Source of the DNA: Rhodamnia argentea
Lineage: Eukaryota; Streptophyta; Magnoliopsida; Myrtales; Myrtaceae
Reading direction: 5' to 3'
Length of the DNA: 64,000 nt
Assembly: GCF_020921035.1 (NCBI RefSeq)
Contig: NC_063151.1
Span: 34,912,934 to 34,976,933, forward strand
Shown piece after piece: positions 22,531 to 35,100 of this stretch. Numbering within the stretch: position 1 is the stretch's first letter; each line of letters opens with the position of its first letter. A program made the position numbers and the translations under genes. The notes beneath the pieces are model-generated. The model was not told where the DNA came from. It saw only the letters and a list, made by a program, of their open reading frames with translations, and did no database searches.

Positions 22531-25500
22531 CTCCCTTTTCCCGTGGAGGTGTCTCTGCGCAAATTGGCTCGATTTCAAAAGCACCGAAAATAATTCATCT
22601 GGAGTTTGTATAAATGGGATGAGATCGTCAGGTCAGTCGGACCGCACATGTCCAATTTGAGCAGACCGCCGACAGTAGGCCCTAGAGAGAAAGATGGAAC
22701 CACAGGGAAGATCAAGTGCAAAAGCACCAAACCCTCGATGAAGTGAAGGTCTCTCATGGCCGCGAAAGTTAGAGTGAGTCCAAACGGAAGGCTCCAAAAT
22801 AATCAATAAGTGCGAAAGTAAAACAATGTCATGTTTTGTCTGCATGATTTCAGGAAGCATCCCAAAAGGTACCAGCTTTACTTAAGTTGTGGCTCCTGGT
22901 CCTTAGTTTCTGTCTGCTTGGCTCAAGAGCATCAATGAGACTTCGCAGTGCAGTGATACACGACGTCCATTATGTTCCTATTACGAAAGACATAGGATAC
23001 TGAACTGATTGTTGATCGCATATGGCATTGAAACGGATACCAAAGAGACTGTTCATTTCTGGTAGTGCGATCTGAGCGATGTTTCGAGCTAGCTTTCCTT
23101 CGATGAGACAATTTTTACCTCTCTCGACCGGCCAAAAGCATGCTATCGGCACCTGGACTGGACTATGGGATTCATGAGGATTAACTTCCTAGGACTTGAT
23201 CACGAGAGCTCGCCTCGAACGGTAATTGAACCAATTGAGTGTACGTGGGGTTCGTATGTTGTTTTGCTGAACATTAATTCGATAACCTAGTGTTTGTAGC
23301 ATTGATATACAACCGTCTTCCCATCGTTGTCGGACTCCTGAATGAACGACTCCCATTTGGGTTTGTTCTGGTTAGAACTCTCGACTCTCAACACCTACTG
23401 AAAGCCAAGAGAAAACCAGAAAGATCAATAGGTGATAGCGACTCATATCTAAGGCCCTTAAACGTCTAATATCTCATGGGTTCATTGGCACATATATATC
23501 TGGCCGGATCGCATTTACGCAGTGCAACGAATCGTATGATGTCTCCTTCAAGTAATCCTATTATTGGTAAAAAGCCATCCTCTAGCTGCAACTCCGATCT
23601 TCATTTATTGCGAAAGAGGCCCTTGATGGGTGAGAGAGTGTGTGCGCGCGCGTCTCTGAATTCACATATTCTTTGTCGACCTTCCATGTTCCTGAAAAGC
23701 TTGTGTGTTTTCCTTCTCAAGACATCTTTTGCGCACCAGGTGATATAGCCATTGGCAAGGGGGAGTTAGACGCAACCATTCCCAAACAGTCAATTTCTTG
23801 GTTTGCTAGGCCATCATCGACCTGCTGCAGATTGGCATCGAGAGTTCTCTTGGGCTCTTCAGGATACGGAGGGCTCTCGCATCAAAGTTAAATTGATGAA
23901 CTTAGCATGGAATGCTTCCCGAGAAAGCATGTTGGTCTAGCAGAAACAATTAGTGGGCTTGTCCATGATAAGATTTCTCCTCATCCTAGACTAGCTGGGG
24001 CTGAAATTTCGATTTGCTGTTGAAGTTGCATTGGAAACTTGGCTTCAGAATGGGAAAAGAACTCACCCAGATGATGTGACAACTTCGTGTGGGAACCGGA
24101 GAATCGATGCTGAGTCATATTACTTGAAACTCTCGGCCTAGGAGCATATCTGAGAAGTTGAACACGTTTACCGCTGCGTACTCTTCCAGTGAAGCTCTTT
24201 AGAAGTTGAACTTGGCATTCGATGGGTTGAATATCGAAGGTGCTCAGGGAATGCTTGCGGGGATAGCTCAGTGTTACTGGTATTGTTAACGTCGGTAATC
24301 TTGCTCAATCCGGAAAAAATAAAAAAATAAAAGAGATGCTCGAATTGGTATGACCTTATTATATGCCGAATAGTATCGAAAATGAGCATATCAAAACTCA
24401 CAACGAAGCACGAGTTGGTTGCCGATTGAGCTACCCGAGAGCTCGGGTCGCTAAGAGCTAGCAAGTTGTCTGCAGTTGCACCTCCTAACAAGAATGTCGA
24501 AACAACACCCGATTCTACACAGCTACTGATCTACTTTCTTGAGGACAAATACCCAGAGACATTGTTCACATATAATAAGCTCATCGATCCGAGTAGTTAG
24601 ATGGGGATACGATTCTATCGCAGCTTCGAAACTGGATTTCGACAGACCTCCTTCCACAGTTGTACTTTGAAGGAGTACGAAAAAACGAACAGATCACCTG
24701 ATGGAATAACTTCTGGTTGTGGGGTGGTTGCTGGCTTCTGAACTATTCATTAAGCTTTGACTCTTACTGTAGACAACTTAGAATAATGAACAGATAATGT
24801 AGGTAATGAGATGAAGGAGAATGAGGTGTGAAATCATGATAGGTTGACAGAGGAAAAGCATTGAATGATGAGCTGCATTTCAGCGTGGCAAAGTAACCGA
24901 CACCGTCACCCAGCTCACACCCTTTTCGAAGTTAACATTATAATAAGTAAAAACAATAAATAAAAGATTGCTACACTAATAATTTAATATGTCTTCAAGT
25001 AAAAGCTGACCACGAACGGGAGATCAACTTATTAACCTCGCATTGCAGGGCACGCATTGCGCTGCTGCAAGAGACGAGATTCAGCAGTTCTTTGGGGGTT
25101 GGTATTGAAAGCAACCACCGATGAGGTTCACACCATTTCCGTTTGCCTTGTTTCTAGGAGATGGAAAGTCAACATTTAGGCGGCGAAAAGAGGATGATGA
25201 AGAGATTTTCCGCTGCTGTCGAGTAGCTCGGAAGGATGCAGCGAAAGGCTTGGTCCGGATCGGTCGTCTATGTTCGGCCAAAATGAGTTCACATCTATGT
25301 TGGGACGGAGCATGTATTGACAGTAATCATAACTCTTTAAGAGTTCATTCCATGTACCTTAATGAAGTCTAAAAGCCATACGCATCAGCTGTAATTAAGC
25401 TCTGAGGAAGCAAAATCGACTAGCTCATGAAAAAATGGAAACGACATCGTAACCGACGAGTATTGCGTTCGGGAACCATAGTTTCGGCAAAATCTCAGTT

Positions 25501-26381
25501 TGGCTCACATCTACCACGGGGAAGGATGAGGCGTCTAGAAAGAGTTGAAGACAGTTTCCAAGAAAGGAGGGGTTCTAGTTTTTGCTTGTTTCTTGCTTAG
25601 AGAGACGGAGAAGAAGTTCTCCCCAGACATGCACCATCCGCAAGTCAAATCTCAGCTCTCACAAAACTCAAGAACTGTATGAGGAAGTAGAAATGCGGCA
25701 AGGTACTTTGCAACCTTTTTACGCACTGAAAAATCACCCGACGGAGAGAAATTACTCGTTGTATCCTCATAAAAGTACTGTAAAAAATTCGTGAATCAAA
25801 TAAGAAACGAGCTTGAAAGTTTGAGTAAGTACTTCAAACTATAAAGTACAGATGGACTTATCGATGTGATCAATCACATACCGGGCTCCAACACCATCCA
25901 CGCAACCTCATCTTTTGAACGATCAGGTAGCTTTCCCTTAAATTTATGTGATTGTTGTCAGCTTACCAAAACTTCTAATATCTTCATGTTCGAACGATCT
26001 AATTACCATTTACTAGTTATTTAACAAGTGCCCCATTGTCACTTATTTATGAAGCATGCTTAACGAGTGTTTTTGTTGTACAGTTTCCAACACACTGACT
26101 GCCCTTATGACATGCATAATCATTGCTTTGTAAAATGAACATATATGACGACCCTTAACAGAATTTCTCGATTTACTTGAAGGGTTCGCTATATTACTCG
26201 CGAGTTTAAGCCCCGGCCGATGATTTGCCGATAGACCTGAGAACATACAGAAACTACAAAACGGCAATATCATCTCAATTTAAATAAGGCTTCACGTGAT
26301 TAAAAACTATGGCCGGACTAGTATGACATGTTTGCCAACGATTCCGATTCTACGATCTTGTTTCTTAAAACAGAAAAAGAC
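22531..26381. other. Gene-poor stretch with possible decayed gene pieces
   Basis: No intact gene found. The first few hundred bases are the former promoter side of the SABATH relic. A frame near 24484-24600 reads like protein (VETTPDSTQLLIYFLEDKY and on to a stop) but I cannot assign it. Other frames at 23476-23891 and 24168-24491 are similarly unassigned. The base composition is less AT-rich than typical spacer, which fits old coding or element sequence. Confidence 0.35.
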
Positions 26382-27110
26382 CGGCAAAAGTACACTTTTA
26401 GTGCCAAAAGTTACGTACAGAGATCGCTTTGCTACCCAAAGTTTCAATCCGATTGCTTTAGTGTCAAATCGAGAGAAAAAGAATCACTTTGGCGCCTCCG
26501 ACCAAAAATTTCGGCCAAATTGTCATGTGGTATTTTTAATTAATTTTTAAATTTTAATTGACATCTTTTTTTAAAAATGAAGGTCATGTTGGTTCCATGT
26601 GGACTTCAAAATTGAGAAAAATAAAATAAAATAAAATTTTTATAAAAGAAAAACCAACAGAATTTTTTTAAAATAAAAAATTTATTTAAAATAATTTAAA
26701 AATAAGCTGAAAAAATAAGAAAAAACTTTAAAAAAAAATGTTAGGCGGTGAGGGTTGATGTAACTGGCGAGGGTGGGCCGCCGCCGGCCCACCATTGCTA
26801 GCAATGGCCTGCGAGGGTTCGACAACCTTCGCTGCCTGCAATATTTTCTTTTTTTGAATTTCTAGCTTTTTTTTTTCATTTTTCAGCTTATTTCTCAAAT
26901 TGTGTTAAATAAAAAGTTCAAATTAAAAAAAAAAATCCACGGTGGACCGTCAACGAGCCACGTCCGTCGCAAATATTAATAAAAAAAGTGCCACGTCAAA
27001 ATTCTCGCGAAGCAAATCGGACTTGACACTAAAGTGATTGTTTTTCAAAAAAACTTGGCACTAAAGTGATCTCTGTACATAACTTTTGGCACTAAAAGTA
27101 TACCTTTCCC
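26382..27110. mobile_element. Mutator-like MITE with 9-bp target duplication
   Basis: Left arm CGGCAAAAGTACACTTTTAG and right arm (inverted) GGGAAAGGTATACTTTTAGT align and stay similar inward through TGCCAAAAGTTA, GTACAGAGATC and a TTTAGTGTCAA block, giving TIRs of over 100 bases. The flanks carry GAAAAAGAC (26373-26381) and GAAAAAGAT (27111-27119), a 9-bp target duplication with one mismatch, as expected for Mutator-like elements. The centre is an AT-rich desert with a short GC-rich palindromic core near 26750-26830. No transposase is encoded. Confidence 0.8.
26772..26807. repeat. Two adjacent perfect palindromes at element centre
   Basis: GGTGGGCCG and its exact complement CGGCCCACC (26772-26780 and 26785-26793) form a 9-bp stem with a 4-base loop. 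CCATTGCTAGCAATGG (26792-26807) is a perfect 16-base palindrome that overlaps the first by two bases. Confidence 0.9.
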
Positions 27111-27119
27111 GAAAAAGAT

Positions 27120-28096
27120 GAGAAACATATTTGGTAACTTTAAATGATTCCGATTCTCAAACTCACATCAATCACTTCACGCAAATATTGATAAATTTCT
27201 ATAAAAGCTTTCAAGACAGGTTGCGACTAATTTTTGGATGGACGACACACGTCTGAGGCATTTATCCATAATGAGGCGACAACTCCCCAACCGCATTATC
27301 TACTTACCATCAATGCTCGCTCCACTACGTCAAAGTTAGAAAAAAAGCTTCCGCAAATTCACTTTGACAATCGTGGTAGTGGCCCGAGCAACTCCCTGTT
27401 TAGTGGACGGGTAGCCGTTTTCGGACCACTAACCATGTCATCAAATCATCCCTAAAGTCACTTAGTTTTTATATCTATGTGTTTCCCTTTTAACCAAAAT
27501 TGATTGGAAAAAAAAAAGGAAATTAATCGTCTGTCCATCCAATTTCCGCGTTGCTTGTACAAAGCTCGGCCGGAAGCCTCTTCTAATACACGAGATAAGA
27601 TAAGAATACGCGAAAGAGAGAATTATGCGTGAGGTACTTAACAAAATTTTGCGGGATCACGGGCTAAGACAACAAGATATTATAAAATTAACTACAATAA
27701 AAGGGCAGAAATCACGGGGCTTCCCGCGGAAAAAAAAAAAAAAGGGACGCCGGGCCCCACGTCAAGAACCTGGGGGACCCACCACCGTGTCACGAGCCTC
27801 CGCGAATCCGGCGCGGTCCCATCAGACCCGCGAGCCAGGTAGGTTCTCAGAAATTCGGAAAGAATAAGGTTAAAAAAAAAGAAAAGAAAACAGCTGCGAT
27901 TCCGTGTAATTCGCCTGTTCCAATATGGTTCTTCTTCGTACACATAATAATATTCATAATTTGTCCGGTCTCCCGACGCGGATTTAAACCTAAAACGAAC
28001 AACTGTCCAACTTGAAGAACCTTCCATTTTGCTGCTTCAAAAAATTGGACCTTTTCCATTAAATTATTTGTCAAACCCACTCAACCTCCTCCGCTT
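27120..28096. other. Intergenic and promoter region of the PADRE gene
   Basis: AT-rich to about 27700, then a GC-rich stretch (27740-27840) and a mixed promoter-like region. No gene recognised. Confidence 0.45.
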
Positions 28097-28102
28097 TATA
28101 AC
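28097..28102 (+). promoter_or_regulatory. TATA-like box of the PADRE gene
   Basis: CTTTATAACC context about 250 bases upstream of the start codon. The CT tract at 28164-28203 would then lie in the 5' untranslated leader, a frequent arrangement in plants. Confidence 0.45.
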
Positions 28103-28162
28103 CATAAATTCTGACACATAATCTCTCTCCATCACTTAAAGATCTCTCAGCTTCAGACATTG

Positions 28163-28163
<1 letters not shown>

Positions 28164-28203
<40 letters not shown>
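28164..28203. repeat. (CT)n tract in 5' leader
   Basis: About 20 CT units between the TATA-like box and the start codon of the PADRE gene. Such Y-patch/CT runs are common in plant leaders. Confidence 0.95.
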
Positions 28204-28205
<2 letters not shown>

Positions 28206-28348
28206 GATAGATAGATAAAAGTTCCTCATCTCTCCGCCATTCACGCCTTGAAACCCAAATCTCGATTCTTCCCATCTTTTGTCCCGAGCTCTCGACACTA
28301 GCTTTATCGTCGCCGGAAGAGGCCTGCCGTCGTGTGCGTTCGCGTGCT

Positions 28349-28852
28349 ATGGGGAACTACGTGTCGTGCACCCTGTCGGGCCCCGCCGGGCGGCAGTCGA
28401 GGGCCGCGAAGGTGATCTTCCCGGGCAGGGAGGTCCAGCAGTTCCACGCGCCCACCAAGGCGGCCGAGCTCATGCTCGAGACCCCGAACTACTTCCTCGT
28501 CAACTCGGCGTCGCTCCGCCCCGGGCGGCGGCTCTCGGCCCTCAACGCGGACGAGGACCTCGAGATGGCGAACGTCTACGTCATGTTCCCGATGCGGCGG
28601 CTCAGCTCCTTCGTGACCGCGGCCGACATGGGCGCCCTGTTCCTCACCGCGAGCTCCGCCGCCAAGCGGGGCGGGAGCCGGGTGAGGGCCCTGCCGGAGT
28701 CGGGCAAGGAGAGGGAGGCCGAGGCGACGACCGCCGCCGCGCCGAAGCTGAACCTGGAGGAGATCGAAGGGTTCTCGACGACGGAGTTCATGCATAGACT
28801 CTCCATGTCGAAGTCAAAGAAGCCTTTGCTGGAAACCATAACCGAAGACTGA
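28349..28852 (+). CDS. PADRE-domain (DUF4228) protein
   Basis: Intronless gene of 167 residues. It starts MGNYVSC, so Gly2 can be N-myristoylated and Cys7 palmitoylated, giving plasma-membrane binding. The PADRE core follows: KVIFPGREVQQFHAPTKAAE, LMLETPNYFLVNS, LRPGRRLSALNADEDLE and YVMFPMRRLS (residues about 20-90). The C-terminal part is low-complexity and ends near a serine/lysine-rich EFMHRLSMSKSKKP motif typical of the family. PADRE genes respond to pathogens and abiotic stress; molecular function is unknown. The 15-base longer frame upstream is not used here because the myristoylation start is diagnostic. Third codon positions are almost all G or C, in contrast to the AT-rich surroundings. 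Confidence 0.92.
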   Translation: MGNYVSCTLSGPAGRQSRAAKVIFPGREVQQFHAPTKAAELMLETPNYFLVNSASLRPGRRLSALNADEDLEMANVYVMFPMRRLSSFVTAADMGALFLTASSAAKRGGSRVRALPESGKEREAEATTAAAPKLNLEEIEGFSTTEFMHRLSMSKSKKPLLETITED

Positions 28853-29258
28853 GCGAGGTGGTTAAATGGCGGCGATATGATTGATTGGGTCGTGTAGGAT
28901 TTTCTCCCTCTCTGATCCGTCAAATTAGCTTAGACGTGTAAGAAACATGGAAGGAAATATTGTATTTTGTTGGAGGGATCGGTGTATAAAAATTCAATTT
29001 AAAGGTAATATTGCCTTTCTCTCTCTCTCTCCTTTTTTTTTCACTCTTTACCTTCCCGTGTTACTGCGAGCTGTGAGATTGCTTTACAGGGAAAAGTCAA
29101 AAAGAGATAAGAAATGCGACAATTTATTTAATCAAGTAAAATTTTGTAAGAATTTAGTGAAAGTTAATCACTTTATGTGTGTGCATATATATATAATTAT
29201 TGAAGTCTGTTTTACTCACCTAAATATATACTACCTGACAGACAATTGATTCTAGTGC
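28853..29258. other. 3' flank of the PADRE gene
   Basis: AT-rich 3' untranslated and spacer sequence up to the target duplication of the next element. Nothing else recognised. Confidence 0.5.
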
Positions 29259-29267
29259 AATAGTACT

Positions 29268-30219
29268 GAAAAATTATCGAAAAAGTGCTAAACTTATTAC
29301 ACTTTTGTCAATTCAATCATAAACTTTTTTAATTTCATCAATTCAGTCTAAAATATTTTGCATTTATGTCAACTCAGTCATAAACCTTCTTTTTGTGACA
29401 ATTCAATCCATTCAACTAATTTTGATCGGTCGGCGCTGACGGATACAATTATAAATAATATTTTAATATTCTTTTCAAATTATTTTTTTCTTTTTGTATT
29501 TCTTTTTCATTTTTTTTCCCTTTCTTCTTCCTCCAACCGGCGATCGGCCATAGACCAAGGCTGGCGAGGTGTCACTCGTTGTCCGCTGGCCTCACCATGG
29601 CTAGCCGACCTCGCCTAAGCACCAACCGCCAAAGGAACTGGAGTCCAAAATCAATCCCACAACCCTCTCACTTTGGAAGCTTCTGCTCGTAATCACCATA
29701 TGCGTTTCGGCAAAAATCTCAAGGACAAAGCCATGAACTCGATTTCGAGTCTCTTTCGAACCAATCCTCGCTCTTCACCTTGGCGAGGGCAAGCCTTGCC
29801 GTCCATGGTGAGGCGCGACCTTTCCTAGGAGCCAAATCTAGGCAAGATTGCACCTAACCATGGTTGGGCAAGGCCGACCTCGCTCGGCAACGACGACTAG
29901 CCTCTAGCCGGTTGCCGCCGGCGATAACTGGAGGAAGAAGAAAAGAAAAACAAAAGGAAAGAGAAAGAAAAGAGAAATAAGAAAATATTTAAAATATTAT
30001 TAAAAATTATCTACGTCAAAACCATTAGTCAAAATTGGTCGCATAGACTAAATTAGCACAAATGCAAAATGTTTATGACTGAATTGGTACAAAAAAAAGA
30101 TTTATGACTAAGTTCTCACAAAATTAAAATGTTTATGATTGAATTAGCGAAATTAAAATGTTTAGGAATAAATTGACAAAAGTGCAATAGATTTAATTTT
30201 TTTTTTTACAATTTTCCCT
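29268..30219. mobile_element. Mutator-like non-autonomous element with tandem subterminal repeats
   Basis: The arms are inverted copies: left TATTACACTTTTGTCAATTC and right (inverted) TATTGCACTTTTGTCAATTT. Each arm is built of successive units of about 30 bases resembling TCAATTCAGTCATAAACTTT. Flanks AATAGTACT (29259-29267) and AATTGTACT (30220-30228) form a 9-bp target duplication with one mismatch. The core (about 29520-29940) is GC-rich with CGAGG, CCATGG and GGCTAGCC-type palindromic words. There is no transposase frame. It belongs with the copies at 30810 and 51810. Confidence 0.8.
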
Positions 30220-30228
30220 AATTGTACT

Positions 30229-30809
30229 CTCTTCTCGTGGACGTACACAGTACATATGTGGATGAGTCTTTGATAAAGCACATTATAATTTCTTAAAAAT
30301 ATGATGAAATTTCTTTAATATTAGTCCCTCCAAAAAAATGTTTGTCCTATATATTCATCTCGGTAGATGAAAATGTCATTCGCCCATTTATTTATCCAAT
30401 CATAATCGAAAGGAAGAAAATGTCAATAGGTGATGCTTAAGAGAACCCTAACGCTAGAGATTGACAAAGAACGTCACCCCTTTTCTAATGTACTTTCAAT
30501 TTTTATAGAAGAACTTGATCGATTGTTCAAATTTACCTTTTTGAATGATTGTCTTTCTATTGGAGATTTTTTTACCAGACCTTAGAAATGTACAGTTAGG
30601 TCTTGGGCCAACATCCTAGTGTTGAATTAACGACCTTTTTCTCGGTATCCAATATACACAGAGCCGCTTTATCTTTTCAATGTAATACCCCTTTAGAAAG
30701 TTTCTGGAACCTTGTGACTGGGGTTTTCTTTTTCATTTTTCAAATTCTTTTCCCTCTCTATTCATCGTCTATCTCATTCGCGGTATCCCATGAGGCACGT
30801 ACCCAATAT
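30229..30809. other. Spacer, nothing recognised
   Basis: AT-rich spacer between two related TIR elements. A 114-codon frame at 30603-30947 runs into the next element and is not protein-like. Confidence 0.45.
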
Positions 30810-31183
30810 GGAAAAATTATCCAAAAAGTCCTAAATCTATTATACGGAGGCCAATTTAATCTTAAGCATTTCAATTGTGCTATTTTAGTCACAATCCTTT
30901 TGACGATTTGTCAATTTGGCCCTAACCTATCAATTGCGCAAATTTAATATCAAATCTTTTGATAATTTCTCAATTTAGTCCTAAACATTTGGGTGATTCG
31001 TCAATGTCGTCCTTCCGACCGGATATCCAAATTATAGGTTTAAGACTAAATTGATAAATTTTCAAAAGGCTTAAGACTAAGTAAATACCATTAAAAGGTT
31101 TAGGACTAAATTAGCATAATTGAAAGATTTATGATTCAATTAACCGCCGTACAATAAGTTTAGGAATTTTTTGACAAATATCC
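30810..31183. mobile_element. Short Mutator-like MITE, same family as 29268-30219
   Basis: Left arm GGAAAAATTATCCAAAAAGT and right arm (inverted) GGATATTTGTCAAAAAATTC. Both continue with CCTAAAtctATT and a GGAGGCCAATTTAATC-like block, and inward with repeated TCAATTTAGTCCTAAAC units. It is compact (374 bases) with no GC-rich core. No clear target duplication is visible. Confidence 0.7.
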
Positions 31184-32162
31184 TGTATTGTTTTGAAAAG
31201 CATCGCGAATAGCTGGTTCTTTTCAAGTTTGTTCATGGATATATCCAAAATGTAGCTTGATCATTAGGGTTGCCTCTAATTGTGTTTTTAGTCATATTTA
31301 TTCACGAAATATACACAATGGCGGAATATAACTCTCTTAAAAATAAAAAAAACAACTGTAGAATTTTTGTAACGATGGGTTCGTTTCATTCATTTAGCAA
31401 TAATTATTTCATTGATTATTTAATATTTACATATGAAAGATGAGCTAGAATTCTCTAATGATGAATTTCTCATTGATCCACTGATAACATTTAATTATCA
31501 AATAGAGGGTGTCGTGTTGTAAAAGTTTTTTTTAATGATTCTGTAGCATCATTGAAAGATGAAATGACCAGAATCATGTCATGGAAACCTTTTGAAATAA
31601 TTGTTTTCTTTGTCAAACTATTTGTAACTAATGAGAAAGTTGCAGTTAATTTGCCACTCATACTATAAAAATATGTGCAATAAAAAATTACAACTTTTAA
31701 CCTTACTTTTATGTGGATAGCTCAAAATATAATCTACATTACATTAACAATTATCCTTTCAAATTGGTCACCCAAACATGCAGAGTATGGCTTTCTTCAT
31801 CTAAGTGTGTGTGTATATGCGCATTAGTCCATCAAGTTATTCATTAATAGAGTAAACCAACTCTTGCTCCGTCCGGATAAACACGCACGCTCTCAAGTTT
31901 CATAGATCAAACAGCAAAAACTGCTTCTTCAACCAAGATCAACTAAATAAAGATAGAAAAATTCCCACTTATTAATTTGCACTACAGTCCGCAACTGGAG
32001 TTTGATGCCAATAAGCTCCGTTTGGGCAAAAACCAAAGGTCCGAGTGCGTTGCTGAGGCACCAGATCATTTTATGGCTATGGCGATCCGACGACAAAAGG
32101 TACAGATACCCTTATGTCAATAAGCTGTGTAGGCATTTTCTACTGCATCATAGTCTCGTAAT
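31184..32162. other. Intergenic, nothing recognised
   Basis: AT-rich spacer. The last few hundred bases are probably 3' untranslated sequence of the minus-strand lumazine synthase gene. Confidence 0.45.
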
Positions 32163-35100
32163 CTAAATGTCCTTGCAAAACAATACCAGGTGGTGCTGGA
32201 ACAGAGATGCCATCTCGATCTGCCAGGCATGTGAAAAAAATTAAAAATTCGCGACACAAGGACAACAGTTTCACAAGGCAAGAGAACGAATAAATTCAAA
32301 AGGGCGAAGGCAGGGACTAAGATTTATCTCGCTGAACTCATAGGATCATCCATAGCAGAAACCAAGTTAACATTTAGGGCCAGACAGGGTAGCCAGCACA
32401 TTGGTCAGGGTCATTCACCCTCCTTGTGCCTCAAGAGAAAAGCAGGATTGGGCGAATCTCGCCCAAGACCAATAAGGGACACATGGCCCTTGCATGACGA
32501 TGAGGCGAGCAGGCGATGATGCAGATGCAGATGCATTGCGTATGTACATAAGTAAACCCAGTGTACAGGAATTGCAGCAGCAAGATCAACCAGTGAAAAA
32601 TACATAGAGCTATTTATAGTTTGTTTAAATTAGACTATGGTTTCCTTTCCTCATAGTTCTATTCTCACACAAGCAGATCATACTGGAAGGTCATTAGCTG
32701 ATCCATGAGACAATTCCCGAACAGTCCAATAGCAAGATACTCGTGGTTTTCTCAAGCTTCCCAGAACTAGAAGCACGTCATTACATCATAATCAAACACC
32801 GGTCCATGAAATTTCTGATTATTGTTGTTTGCAATGGCAACAAGAGAACACATCCAAAGATGAGGGCCACGATCCGTGCAGATTTAAGTACATTGTTTGT
32901 CAAATTAAGAGATATGAAATCTCCCTAAACTTGTGAAAGGATTGAAGATAGAGCTCCAAATGACAGTGAAATTAAGGAATTTCGGGCGAACTATCGCTGG
33001 GGGCACCATCTTCAAGGGCAAGTTCAATTAGAACGTTCAAGGAATCTTAAAGCCTATGGAGGCTGGAGCAAATCAGGATCAGCAAGTTTAATTGGACTTC
33101 TGGATAGAGATGTTTAGGGGATTCGCTTAGCCATATCTCCATATAGAGGCAGTTTAGGCGTAGGGTGAGTTATATGTTCAGGGATATCTTTATGGGTACT
33201 ATGATGTTCTGGATCGTAATTTCCTCGTTGACTGGAGAACTGTACTTTCTCATATTGAGAAACTCCGTCTAGCATTCGTTCAGGCACACCGACAGTTGCA
33301 TAAGAGACTAGAGGTATTAAACTTAAACTGTGTTCGAGGGAGCCCATGCGAATGGCAAACCTGCCATTGTGGGATATGCTACATTGCTAGTACCAAATTC
33401 ATCTAATACCACCTCGATTAAATACTTTTAGGGCTTCTCATGAAGTCATTTTATCATGTTCAAAGACAAAAATCAGCCCAAACCGAAGGAGGATGGGATG
33501 GACAGAACAGTTTACACTTTATCCTTCTTCCACAAATCAATAATTGGGGAGAAAACCAGAATCAAACTCGAAAGGAAAAGAAAGAGTAAAGCAACACTAC
33601 AAGCAAACAAACATGACTGCTCAACCGAGAGAACAAGTAGCAACAACTTACTGCAGTTAAAGCAGCCTCAGATCCCTTGTTCCCGGATTTTCCACCAGCT
33701 CTGTTCAAAGCCTGCAGATAGTGGGAAAAGTTTCATTATGGGTGAATCTAACCCTGATGAACACAAACAATTTCAAGCACATATAACAGAATCCATCAAA
33801 ACCCCAGAACAATTGATCACCTGGTCCATGTCATCACAAGTCAAGACACCAAAGATGCACGGTACACCTACAAATTCACCCAGAAGATTATTTTCTTTTT
33901 GAAAAGCTAATATCTAGCAGAACTGCAAAATCAACAATTATATGAGAATAGGAGCAAGAATATCGTCAACTCTGTGCATTTTCGCCAACTTCTGCGACCA
34001 CTTAAGAACATCAGATCAATTCAAAGATTTACAAAGTATGTTTCCTTACACAGTTGTACAAAAATGATAATCTGGACAGATTAGTCCTCCATAGATAGAG
34101 GTTCTTACACCAATCAAGTATCTGCTTTGACCTTCAGTTTGATGCAATTGCCAAATTACTAACATTGTCATGAACCATTCAAAATAACTAACACGAATAA
34201 TCACTTTTGTACAGCAATTGAGAACAAACTGTGCAGCAACATTTTGTAAGAAGAAACACATACTCATTGTGAGGGAAGCCACATTTACAAGGCACAGGAT
34301 AAAACCAGTAGAAGTTAAATATCTGATTATCAATTTTTTTTTAAAAAATTATATGCTCTATGTCTAGAGAGAACAACCTGTGACTCCCTTAAGGTAGTTG
34401 AAATCTCTCTCCCTGTGTTATCATCACTATAACTATTTGAGGTCAATTTTCTAGCCATCATTACAAATATAACAAGTTGATAAATGCTTATAAAGGAATT
34501 AAATATTGCTTTATGATTTGAATCTTGATCTAATAGTGATAGATGTAACAAATAAACAAACTCTAGAGTTCATGTATATTTTGACAATAAAACCTGAAAG
34601 CAGCTTAGTAATTAAAAGAAAGTACGTAAACCTGAATTGAGACCAGCAGAAAGCACCCCAGAGGCTGCTGAATTAGCAACAGCATCATAGTGGGAAGTGT
34701 CGCCCCTTATCTACTGACAATTTAAGACATGTCAAAAAAATTAGCCCCAAACAGCAAGTTATGCACATCGTAGACATGATGAAGGGACCAGGACTTGAAG
34801 GAATCCATCGCAAAATATACTATTGCCAGAAGGAAGAGAAAACATACCACAGCCCCAATGCATAAGATCGCATGAAATTTCCCAGACTTCCCAAGCTTCT
34901 CAGCAACGAGACCTATTTCAAAACTGCCAGGAACCCATACAACCTGACGACAGTGGAAAATTATTATCTCTACCAACTCTACAAATAGGAACTATGTAAA
35001 GTCCCAGAGCTGTGGGCATGTGGAATGTAAGAGCGACAGAGTTTTTCTCACTTCTATGTCCTCTTCTTGTACTGAATATTTCCTGAAAGTGTCCAGAGCA

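Noticed and set aside
28304-28795. 163-codon frame antisense to the PADRE gene
   Set aside because: It is a shadow of the GC-rich plus-strand gene. Its composition is dominated by Gly/Arg and it has no family motif.
33456-33902. 148-codon plus-strand frame
   Set aside because: It lies antisense across exons 6 and 7 and introns of the lumazine synthase gene, which is firmly supported on the minus strand.
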